Shown here one piece after another: positions 1-8,050 of a stretch of 11,687 nt of DNA. The translations under genes and the position numbers were made by a program. Below the pieces are notes generated by a model. That model was not told where the DNA came from, ran no database searches, and saw only the letters and a program-made list of their open reading frames with translations. Numbering within the stretch: position 1 is the first letter of the stretch; the number at the start of each line of letters is the position of its first letter. The stretch lies in assembly GCA_000934385.1 (NCBI GenBank), contig KN880899.1, positions 1-11,687 of the forward strand. Direction: 5' to 3'. The stretch comes from Cylindrobasidium torrendii FP15055 ss-10. Taxonomy: Eukaryota > Basidiomycota > Agaricomycetes > Agaricales > Physalacriaceae.

Positions 1-65
1 AAGTCAAATTCACGGAAAATCGAAATTTATTCAAACGAGGGGTAAACACCTTGGTAGCGGCCGTA

Positions 66-184
66 GCCAGTTCCCGACTAAGTGTGCCCAGTTCCCGACG
101 GGTACACACTGTGTGCCCAGTTCCCGACGGGTATACACTGTGTGCCCAGTTCCCGACCTGGGGACATGTGTGCCCAGTTCCCGC
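66..184. repeat. Left array of five GCCAGTTCCCGAC-type repeats
   Basis: Five same-direction copies of a core (C)CCAGTTCCCGAC begin at about 66, 86, 115, 144 and 172. Copies 2 to 5 are spaced 28-29 bp apart and share a longer unit starting TGTGCCCAGTTCCCGAC. The last copy diverges after CCCAGTTCCCG. The array lies just outside the recognised left inverted repeat. Such short spaced repeats near transposon ends often act as transposase binding sites, but that role is inferred. The same core recurs at 5674-5758. Confidence 0.85.
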
Positions 185-229
185 TGCCGAAAGTGATCGG
201 CCATCAGGTAGCGCCCAACGGCGCATCAG

Positions 230-391
230 ATATCCTAAATCGCTCAGAACACAAAGAGAAATTAGGAATAATAGCAAGGTGCCAAGTAGTACTGAGTCGC
301 GACGTGAAAATGGCTGCGGATCCACGTGATCCCATGCAAAGTACAATGCATTTGAACCCAATCACCTTGAAGCCTCTGCACATAACTTAAC
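230..391 (+). repeat. Left terminal inverted repeat (162 bp visible)
   Basis: This block is the reverse complement of 11526-11687. By hand alignment 161 of 162 bases match; the single difference is C at 325 against T (in the same sense) at 11592. The inner boundary is sharp: similarity ends after CATAACTTAAC at 391. The outer boundary cannot be fixed, because the partner copy stops at the window end. No gene is predicted in it. Confidence 0.95.
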
Positions 392-631
392 AAATACATA
401 GGGCTCGAATCATAGTAGTTTAAATCATTCGAAGATATCTGTCGTGTATGCTGTAGTTTAAGACAGCCCGGATTATCCACCCATTCCCCGGGATCGAACT
501 GGGGAACTCTCTAAGGAACTCTCCGGGGCTCATCAGCGAAACTTCTTTTCTTCACTTTTTACTCTCACTGCCGGGATGTTATCGATATCAGGCAAGCGCA
601 TCCATTGTTGAAGGTATGTACATCAGATACA
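392..631. other. Subterminal non-coding stretch, 3' flank of gene B
   Basis: There is no credible gene here. It is the downstream flank of the minus-strand gene ending at 632. It contains a nine-base direct repeat GGAACTCTC (at about 503 and 516) and, read on the minus strand, a GTTCGATCC motif resembling a tRNA T-loop, but no foldable tRNA. Confidence 0.6.
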
Positions 632-2923
632 TTATTTTTTTGCTGCCTTCTTCGGTGCTGCCGACTTACCCTTTCCAGCAGCTGCCTTTCCCCTGCCCTT
701 TCCACTTCCTGTGGCCTGCCTCGCGTTCGCGGCTTTGCGAGGTTTCTTGGCCGGGCGTTCTCCGTCGTTCGCATCGCTTGACTGGGCTGGTCGACTTCGC
801 TTTTCCTGCGCCTTCGATGATTTCTTGTTGGACGCTTCCAGCGCGCGCGCCGCGATCAACGTCCGCCTTTGCTCTGCCGAGACCTTCTGGAAACGGACCC
901 GCCCATGGACCACCTCCTCGTGCAAGAAGCGGAGCTGCTGGACCCACAGCTTCGAAGGGCATATAAAGGGCACCAGGTCAGGCCAGCCAGTCAACTCGAC
1001 GCCGTAGTCGACTCTCATCGCGTCGTGATCGTCCCACTTGATCATGTCGATGGACCTGCTTCCGGAAGACAAACTGCCTGGCCAAACGGTAAGTTCTTGT
1101 CAATCACCGTTCTCGTCGACGCAAACTTACGTGCACCTCTCAGCAGAATCTGCCTTATCTCGGTGTACATCTCTGATGGGCTGGACGACGTCTTCTTGCC
1201 TGCAATGATGGGTAGGTGAGCTAGACCTTGAACGTTCCAAAAAGATAGCTTACGAGTTCCTTCGAGTTTGGAGGCAGTCTCGAAGCGGGCAAGCGCCGTA
1301 TTTCCCGGGACGTCGAACTCTTTCTCAAACCACTGGTCCATCCCTCCAGTGAACGAAGCTTGCGGAATGCCGTAGTCCGATTCGTGGCCAGGTGCCAAGA
1401 GGAGTAGTCCTCGATATCCCGTACGCGTGTGTAGATGGTCTAGCTGGGAATGAGGTCAACGTTAGCAGAGGCAAGAGAAGAGAATTTAGGTGCGTCCACG
1501 CACCTCTGATTCGATACGCTGCCCCGTGAAGAAGGCGTCGGCGGCAGCGCCCTTGTTGTTGGCACGAACACCATGCAGCTCTTGGTCGCGCTTGTCTTGA
1601 AGGAGGTCTAGCACGGCTTTCTCGTCCGGCAGCGGTCCTACACTTTCCCAGTCAAGATCCACCATTTCGTCGGGACTGAGATCGCCTTTTCCCGTGGCCA
1701 TTTGACGGATGGTCTTTCCAACGCGGCAGACATATTTGCTCCTCTCGATCTTGGACAACCTCTCGTACTCTGCCATCTAGAGTGAGTATGCACCGTCGGT
1801 CAGAACGGTTGGACTGACCAGGATCTTCTAGTTCTCGCAGAACGGATTTGGCGAAAGAGTTGTATGCGTTGTATGCACTCTTTTCCCTTCCCTTCTTCGT
1901 GACCGCCCCAAAGGTGATAGCCTTGATGTGCTCAGCGCTTCGGTTGGTCTTCCGCGCTGCTTCATTCACAGCCGTGTCGAAGGCGTTAAAGACCTCTTCT
2001 ACAGCCTCCAACATGGCCTTTTTCGAGCCAGCATGCCGACCGTTCTGCTTGAGCGCCGCGTCACCCAGCTGGGCATTTGTCTTGCGGCTCCGCTTTGGTC
2101 GGTCACGGTCCGAGAGTGGGATGAGCTCGAGGAATGGGTTCCGAGCGGCATGAGACTCGGGCTCTCTACCGGAAGCCAGCTGTTGGGCGACCTGGATTTC
2201 CTGGCCAAGCGCCATGCGGGAGGCGTTCCACACGAAGGCTGGCTCCTCTCGACGCAGCTCATTGGATCGAGCCGAGGTGTTTGTTGCACTGGGCACCACA
2301 TTGGTGGGTGAAGGTGTACGGCTCGGTAGGTGGCTCGGGACCTCCTCGTTGTTAGGGCTCACTCTGCCAGCAGGTGGAGTGAGACCAGATGGCGCAGTCG
2401 GTGAGGAGGGGTCCTGGGCGCCGCCGCTGTGGCGGTCGACCTGACGGTTAGGGTCTGCTTCCGCGTCTCCGGACGGTATGAACCATTGGGTGAGGGCGCG
2501 GCGCTCGTCCAGAGCTTGAGTAGCGCCAGAGCCAGGCATCGACCTTTCCGGCTGGTCCCACCAGGCCTGGTAGGCGCCGGTGTACGCTTTGTTGGTCCAA
2601 TTTCCAGGCGCTGGAAAACCATTTGTTGGCCAAATGGTCTCGGTAGTGTCGACGTAAACGCCAGAGGGGCGCGGAAGTGGGATCTGGGGCGGCCACGGTG
2701 CGTTCGACTGCATGCCTTGGTTGTGATGGTATTGACCCGCTGCAGAATGGCCTGCGTGGTTGACGGGGTAGAACGTATTGTCAGCGCCGCCTTGCGAGAG
2801 CGCAGGTTGCTGCTGGTGACGAGCTATCTCTGCCGGCGACTGGCGCTGAACTTGGACGTCGTCGGTGTCACTGACGCCAGCATAGACTGGTCTCAGCGCA
2901 AACGGGTTGTAGTTGCCGTCCAT
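632..2923 (-). CDS. Gene B: GWP-motif agaricomycete hypothetical protein, four exons, transposon cargo
   Basis: Exons on the minus strand are 2923-1819, 1769-1504, 1443-1131 and 1077-632. They join in frame to 709 codons plus a stop. The start is the first ATG (MDGNYNPFAL); the reading frame stays open a little upstream only through a TTG codon. Residues 1-280 are rich in P, S, G, N and Q and look disordered. Around residues 290-300 is a basic RDRPKRSRKT stretch (possible nuclear signal). Residues about 350-395, across the first splice, read SAYNAYNSFAKSVLRELEDP then EYERLSKIERSKY and faintly resemble an HMG box. Residues about 480-580 contain a GYRGLLLLAPGHESDYGIP block. Residues 587-605 hold a GWP (592-594)...CPSKL motif that I recognise from many agaricomycete hypothetical proteins. 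The tail is lysine- and alanine-rich (KKPRK, KGRGKAAAGKGK), suggesting DNA or chromatin binding. The biochemical function is unknown. Confidence 0.8.
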
Positions 2924-3102
2924 GACAGTGGGTTGCAAAGAGATTTGACGAAATCTATATTCAGGGCCTGTTACATGGGTTGCTAAGCCATTGGGGGTTT
3001 TTTTTCACGTTTTACATCTAAGGAGCCTTCACAAAATTTAAAAACATATTTCAGGTGAATTTCGAGAGCGATGGCGGCACAGTATGCTGCATACTTCTAA
3101 AT
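2924..3102. other. Spacer holding the presumed gene B promoter
   Basis: This 179-bp AT-richer gap lies between the 3' end of gene C and the ATG of gene B, both on the minus strand. A minimal upstream ORF (ATG TAA on the minus strand, near 2975) precedes gene B. No clear TATA box or binding motif was recognised. Confidence 0.5.
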
Positions 3103-3928
3103 CTACGGGCAGTAAGGTAGGTATGTATCCCAAACAGCCTTGGCAAGGTCGGCGGCGTCGAAGAGCACACGGACCCCCTCTCCGGGCTCTTGATATTCCT
3201 CTGGCTTGCGAAGAGGCATCATCCTCGTCCCGCGATTCTTGAACTCGCTGGGGCCCACCTCATCGATGTAGTTTGCGGCATGGCGGATGGCACTCTTGGC
3301 TCGCAAGTCATCGCGGTTACTACGACTTATCAGCAAGCTTAAAAGCTAAGCTCCACTCTTGTACTCACCGCGCCCTGTATCTCGCTTCGGCTGCAGCGTT
3401 CTTCTCACGCTCGACAATCTTAGGAGTGTTGGCACGACGCTCGCGCTGGGCATTGCGACGCTTGATGTTGCGGATGAGGCGGTTGTCGTGCTCGTAGCGC
3501 TGCTTTGCGGTCATGCCAGCGTAGACAGCGCCTTTATCGGTGTTTCGAATCTCCTTGAATTTGGCGTGTGGGATCTGAGCGCGACAGACATTCGCTTGCA
3601 AGAGCCTCCATTCCGCCTTGAGCTTCTTCTCTTTGGACGCTCTGGTCTCAATGGTCGGGAAAGGTGTCTTGTGCCCCTTCTCGCCGGCGTCGAAGGACCT
3701 CTGTGGTGCTGTCAGTGCAGGTATGAACAGTTGATGGACCACGCACCTTCTGCTCTGCTGCTTCGAGGAGCTCCGCAGGAGACAGCTTCGTGGCTGCCGC
3801 CCGTCGATGAGAGGCTGAGTTGCAGTCAGTCAGGTGAGTTCGGCCAGTTCAAAAGGCTCTCACTGACCGCTCCTTTTGGCATAGGCCTCGGGCATAGCAG
3901 AGCGCTCTTCTTGCTCGCTGTCGGACAT
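3103..3928 (-). CDS. Gene C: small basic protein of unknown function, four exons
   Basis: Minus-strand exons are 3928-3868, 3814-3747, 3700-3369 and 3319-3103. Phases match at all three junctions and give 225 aa. The start MSDSEQEERSAMPEAYAKRS is the first ATG of the frame. The protein is very rich in Arg, Lys, Ala and Glu. A predicted long helical, possibly coiled-coil stretch spans about residues 65-165 (for example KQRYEHDNRLIRNIKRRNAQ and REKNAAAEARYRARNRDD). The C-terminal 60 residues are less charged and end in WDTYLPYCP. The YRARNRDDLRAKSA pattern is similar in style to RNR/YRE repeat proteins common in basidiomycetes, but I cannot assign a family. Introns are 44-53 nt. The gene diverges from gene D across a 132-bp spacer, so the two may be co-expressed. 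A nucleic-acid-binding accessory role is only a guess from charge. Confidence 0.75.
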
Positions 3929-4060
3929 AGGGAAAACACGGAACGCGAAAAGGCAGTCACACTGCCTTTTTAAAGGTCAAGTGAGTCGGTCCGGTCACCG
4001 TTCTATAGAAAAAAATACTTGGGGGAGCTCAAACAACCGTTCCCTTCCCTACCATCAGCC
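3929..4060. promoter_or_regulatory. Bidirectional promoter between genes C and D
   Basis: The 132 bp between two divergent start codons must hold both promoters and 5' leaders. It contains a perfect palindrome at 3948-3970 and a T/A-rich tract with TTCTATAG and AAAAAAATA near 4001-4017. The gene D start has a good context, CAGCCATGG. Confidence 0.6.
3948..3970. promoter_or_regulatory. Perfect inverted repeat, 10-bp arms with 3-bp spacer
   Basis: AAAAGGCAGT (3948-3957), spacer CAC, ACTGCCTTTT (3961-3970). The arms are exactly complementary. It sits 20 bp upstream of the gene C ATG, in the C/D divergent promoter, so it could bind a dimeric regulator or form a hairpin in the gene C leader. The protein that binds it is unknown. 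Confidence 0.6.
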
Positions 4061-5487
4061 ATGGGGGAGTTCCCAGCAGAAGAAACCCCCACTGTCACCG
4101 AATCCGCGCGTTCTGTCTCGTTCGGAATGCCCGTCGAAGACGCTGAGCACTCCGCCTTGTTCGACACCATTGGCGGAGAGGTTGAACGCACAGCCTGGCT
4201 CGACAACTCTGCTAACGGAGAGGCTCGGCCTTCTGTTGCGACAGACAACGCCAGCATATACGAGACAGACCAAGGCGTTGGCGCCAGCTCTGAGGAACCT
4301 GACAGCGAGGACGAGGCAGCCAGAAATCGCTTTTACCGGCATTGTTACGTCGCCATCTACGACACAGACTCTGAGCACGACGGAATATACTTCGGCGAAT
4401 GGTGCGTTACCAACTCTTTCGCTGACTGCTGGCTCATGTTGGACCAGGACGGAGGTACTTAACCGCTTCAAAGAAGTCTATCCCAAGGTCGCGGCCTTCA
4501 CGGCAGGTCACACCCTCAAACGCGCCATGGACGCCGTTGTCGAAGCCGCAGAGGATCTGGCGCTGGAAGCTATCAAGAGCAAGCCTTCCTTCCCAACCGA
4601 CCCATCGGTGGTCCTGCCCGTCCGAGTGGCCCCATTTCCCGATTTCAAGGTCGGCTCGCACACCGTTTCAAAGTACCGCCCGGCGTTTGCACCTAGCCCA
4701 GACGATTCCAGCTCAGATTCGTCGCTCCCGGATGCTCCCCCAATTACTTTGATGCGCATCTCTACACTGCTGCAGCCAGACTTTCGGCCCGACGACAGCG
4801 ACGAAGACGAAGACGCTCCGGCTGAGCTCACTGCGCCTGGAGGACTAGTTCCCGGCGCTCCGGATATTCATGGAAGGTCCACGGCCTTCCCTGCAGGTGT
4901 TCCCATTCCAAACATGTACTTCTGTTCGGCATCATCTCCCACAAGGTTGTACACATCCTAGTGAGTCGTTCTCCCCAGGTTTTTTTTGGCACTTGCTGAA
5001 CTTCAAACTAGCTGGCAGGCTTTGAGCTTCAGTTGCCACTACGGCTTACGCGACATCTGGGCTTTCCACAACCCCGAGATCGCCATCCTGGGCATTAACG
5101 AGCTCCGAGCTGACAAGGGACTTCGACCTCTCCATCTCAAAAATTCGTCAGACTGGAAGCAACGGGTCTCACGCGATAACACAGCTGACGCCAACAAAAC
5201 ACCCCCCCACTCGTTGGTTGTCACCACCGACGGAGAAGTAGCTGAGCCACCGTTGCCTGTGGCACCGGCGCCGTTCTTCTACTACCCCGCCAGCTGGCCG
5301 AAGTTTATTTCTCTTTCTTAGTACGTCGTCGTCAACGTCTTTTGCTGGTACTGATTGCTGCAGTTGGAAAGCTTTGCCGTTCAGCCGCCAGTCCGACCGC
5401 CGAGACATTCAAGTCTTCCACAGCCGTATCGATGCAATCAACAGCCTCTTAGAGGATCGCAAGCGTCTTGAGTGGGTGAAGGGCTGA
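4061..5487 (+). CDS. Gene D: acidic cargo protein with possible RNase H1-N-like domain and duplicated C-terminal module, four exons
   Basis: Exons are 4061-4401, 4448-4960, 5012-5320 and 5364-5487. They join in frame to 428 aa. The ATG at 4061 is the first in frame. Residues 1-90 are acidic and low-complexity (SEEPDSEDEAARN). Residues about 90-145 (RFYRHCYVAIYDTDSEHDGI, then YFGEW, RFKEVYPKVAAFTAGHTLK) resemble the small RNase H1 N-terminal/caulimovirus VI fold, where an aromatic-rich segment is followed by G-[IV]-Y...W and an F-x-[ST] helix entry. That domain usually binds RNA-DNA hybrids or dsRNA. A second acidic tract (DDSDEDEDAPAE) lies near residue 250. Exons 3 and 4 both open with an SYW-(Q/K)-AL-x-FS block, suggesting exon duplication. 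No enzyme motif was seen. Nucleic-acid binding is an inference with low certainty; coding status is well supported by the splice frames. Confidence 0.78.
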
Positions 5488-6067
5488 TGGATTTATGGGC
5501 AAAATATGTTTAGATGTAGTAGCGTGTGTGGTTACTGGTACTGGTGTAGATTGGAATGCTACAAATTTTTGTGGCAAAGTGCGCTCTCGTCGCCGTGAGG
5601 ATTGATCAGCTTGTCGGGATGGCTGTCGGGGGTACGGGAAGACGGTGGCTCATTAATTGGCCGAATGTGTGAGGCCAGTTCCCGACTTCTTACTCTGTGA
5701 GGCCAGTTCCCGACGGTCATGCAGCCAGTTCCCGAAGGTCATGCGGCCAGTTCCCGACTTGGTACCACCCTCCCAGGACGCTAGAGTAGAGCTATCCCTC
5801 AAAATCCTTCGGAATAAGGTTCTCCTACAGTGCATACACCTACTGGATAGAGATTCGGGGGCATCTTTGCAGTATTTTGGACTGGAATCTCAACGATCCT
5901 GTAGAAAGCCTTACTTGTGAGCAAGTGTGAAGGCAAACCATTGACCGATCTCATGGCACCAAAAAAACTCCTCTGGTCTTCAAATTTTTTTGAGCTCTCA
6001 AAGGGTGTCGTTAACGCTTCAGGGCGGACATTCCAACGCGAGGTGCAAGAAACAAGTGCATTGAAAA
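5488..6067. other. Convergent 3' spacer between gene D and the TET gene
   Basis: No gene model is supported in these 580 bp. It carries the 3' flanks of gene D (plus) and the TET gene (minus) and, at 5674-5758, the second GCCAGTTCCCGAC array. The small open frames overlapping the array have repetitive, unlikely protein content. Confidence 0.6.
5674..5758. repeat. Internal array of four GCCAGTTCCCGAC repeats
   Basis: Copies start at 5674, 5702, 5724 and 5746 (spacings 28, 22, 22), all in the same direction as the array at 66-184. Three copies are exact to GCCAGTTCCCGAC; the third ends in GAA in place of GAC. The first two share a longer TGTGAGGCCAGTTCCCGAC unit and the last two a GGTCATGC lead-in. 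The array is far from either terminus, so it may be an internal transposase site, an expression boundary, or the relic of the end of another element. Confidence 0.85.
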
Positions 6068-7631
6068 TTAAATACTGGATAAATTAGATCGAACCTCATC
6101 CCAAGTCGAAAACATGGCTAAGCCGCGCTCCCACCTCTCCTTCTTCCAGCGAGCGAGGTCAGCAAACATCAATGGATTGCTTGCTTTCAGGGCGCGGTCT
6201 GTTTGGCAGTGGTTGTCGAGCCAGCGGAGAATTGCGCCGGGGAAATACTGTGTAAACGAGCCTCTTTCCTCCTCATCCCCGACGATCATGCTGTTGGAAT
6301 GGGTGATGGATGCAGAAGGAACATAAACAGTGCACCCGTGAGGAAACTCGACGTAGATGCCCAGTTCCCACAGCACCAGAAAGGCGCTGCGGGTGTGGTC
6401 GAACTTTCCAAGGGCGGTGATGGCGCACCACCCGTACGGGACGTTCATCACGTCCCTGTGCTTCCAACAACGCACCCGCCGTCCCATATTGAAGCAGCAC
6501 ATAGGGAAAACGGAGCGTTGGAAGTTGCGGGGAAGGTCTGGCCGGTGCTGGTGAAGCTCTTCGCTGGCCGTGTGGAAATGGTCGTGGAGGCGGGGGGCCC
6601 ACACCTGGAAAGCAGCTAAAGAAAGAGTCAGCCAGCAACAGAGGGGAGGACGGAAACGCACCGCTAGCGTAGGTAGCCATGCGCACAAATCCGTCGTGCC
6701 CTACAAGGTGGCGGATGAGCTTGGCCAGTGTGCCAGTGCCAAGGCGCGTCGGTGTGGGCTCCTGCTGGCCCTGGCCCATGAGTATTCCTACATTGGCCGC
6801 ACAGTGGCGCCCACGGGTGTGAACGCCAGCCTTCAGCTTGCCCTCGGCGTCACACATGGCCCTGAAGGCGCGCATGCAAGCCTCGCCGTACGATGGATCG
6901 TCCCGGGGCTGGTCAACAATGACCGCAACCACCAAGTTGTCGCGGTTGATGATAGGGCGAATTTTACTGGAGAGAGTCAGTCGGAGGAGCTGGAGCAATG
7001 AAGGTTCATACCCTGGCATGTAGCGCACTGGCCTTAGCCCTGCAGCCTGCAGACCTAATTCATCCAGCTCCTCGTCACGCAACTCGACCTTGGATCGCTT
7101 GGCGGTGTAGGCGTTGGCTGCAGTCGGAAAGCTTGTCGCCGCAGCGTCGGTGTGCACAGGAATCGAGTCGGCAGCGACTCGGGGGTGCAAGCCAGTAGGC
7201 AGTCGATGGGCACCACCTGCTTTCTTGGCCGCAGTCCTCCTCTTCTTCTTCAACTTCTGGTAAACGCGTCGCTTCTCCTCGCGACTGAGCCCAGGGGTGA
7301 TGAACGGTAGCGGGGTAGAGGGCGGAGACGGGGTTGGAGCGGAGGAGGGAGAGGATGGTCGAGGTCTCTTGTTGGACTTCTGACGCGCGCGTTTGCGAGC
7401 GCGCTTCGATGTCGAGTTCACAGGCAGCAAGTTTGATCCTTCGTCGCTGCTTTCCAGGGAGGTTAGGTCCGATGACGCGTCGGACGCGTATCCATTCGAT
7501 GAGTCCTCGGCCATTGCTATGGGAAGGACGTCGATGTCGTCCAGCGCCTCAACGTTGTCTAAACCATCCAGATCCTCGTGAAACGAGGCCTCCGTTTGCT
7601 CATCCGTCGATTTCTTGAGCAGATCGCTCAT
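6068..7631 (-). CDS. TET/JBP-family 2-oxoglutarate/Fe(II) dioxygenase (5-methylcytosine oxidase), fungal transposon-linked type
   Basis: Minus-strand exons are 7631-7012, 6966-6662 and 6615-6068, giving 490 aa. The first intron (45 nt) is stop-free, but splicing it yields the expected KIRPIINRDNLVVAVIVDQP. Family members oxidise 5-methylcytosine in DNA in the nucleus. Residues 1-200 are acidic then strongly basic (KRARKRARQKSNKRPRP, KKKRRTAAKK), a likely nuclear-localisation and DNA-binding region. The catalytic double-stranded beta-helix occupies about residues 305-450: Fe ligands H361 and D363 in WKHRDVMN, distal H414 in SITHSN, and 2-oxoglutarate-binding R426 in EERGSFTQYF. The FNMG and YGWCAITALGKFD blocks fit fungal relatives. 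The usual GG before LVLW is replaced by SA. ATG 7631 is the first usable start, but the frame stays open to about 7848, so an unseen upstream exon is possible. It diverges from the KDZ transposase gene. Confidence 0.9.
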
Positions 7632-8050
7632 GGACGCGTCGACGCGAATGGGAACGACATGGGCGGGTTCGGGCAAAGCTACCGGTTGGAACGCCGCCCA
7701 AATGCCAAATCGGAGGCCTGAGCGCGTCGTACGAGGCAGGTATTCCACTGGGACTGTGGTCAGTCGCGTTCTGGAGGACAGGAAGGGCCCTGAACGCGTC
7801 GTAGGCTGTAGCCCAAGCCCTTGACAGGGTACAGCTCTGGCGCCACGCTAGCCTCCGGAGGGAAGCCTGCAGCTGCACCAGAGCCTCAACTGCCTCAGTT
7901 TTGGGCTCCTCTGCGACGCGTCCAGTCCCAAAAAACTGACTTTCTGCGCTGAGTCGCGTTGGTTGATCAACAAGCAAAAGAATGCCGGCGGCGACAAACA
8001 AGCACGTGATACGTGTCTGATCGAAATTTGGCAACCTCCTTCAGCCTTCC
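7632..8050. promoter_or_regulatory. Divergent promoter region between TET and transposase genes
   Basis: These 419 bp separate the two divergent start codons. ACGCGT (MluI box) occurs at 7634, 7794 and 7916, and an inverted repeat CACGT-GAT-ACGTG with an E-box lies at 8003-8015. The minus-strand frame of the TET gene is open from 7631 up to a stop near 7848 but has no ATG, and no ATG occurs on the minus strand between 7748 and 8050. Part of the region could therefore be a TET 5' exon joined by splicing to a start further upstream. Confidence 0.5.

Noticed and set aside
66..184. CRISPR-like appearance of spaced direct repeats
   Set aside because: The repeats are only about 13-18 bp, the spacers are short and similar to one another, and the context is a spliced eukaryotic transposon. 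A CRISPR array is not plausible.
51..390. Two overlapping plus-strand open frames over the left repeat array and inverted repeat
   Set aside because: Their proteins are just the tandem repeat translated (CPVPDG/CAQFPT) and then the inverted repeat. There is no start context, intron pattern or family match.
480..545. Minus-strand tRNA-like signal (GTTCGATCC T-loop with partial stem)
   Set aside because: The T-stem has a mismatch and no matching 5' acceptor strand or convincing D- and anticodon-arms exist upstream. It could be a short tRNA or SINE relic but cannot be supported as an RNA gene.
2429..2986. 185-aa plus-strand open frame
   Set aside because: It lies antisense to the long first exon of gene B, whose frame continues through consistent splice sites, and its own protein is arginine- and leucine-rich shadow sequence with no recognisable motif.
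4003..4471. Minus-strand open frames over gene D exon 1
   Set aside because: They are antisense shadows. The plus-strand frame from 4061 splices in phase through three introns.
7600..8034. 144-aa minus-strand frame starting LPNFDQTR with a hydrophobic stretch, as a separate gene or signal-peptide exon of TET
   Set aside because: There is no ATG (it begins with TTG), it overlaps the TET frame in another phase, and no splice pair was found that links it cleanly to the TET exon.
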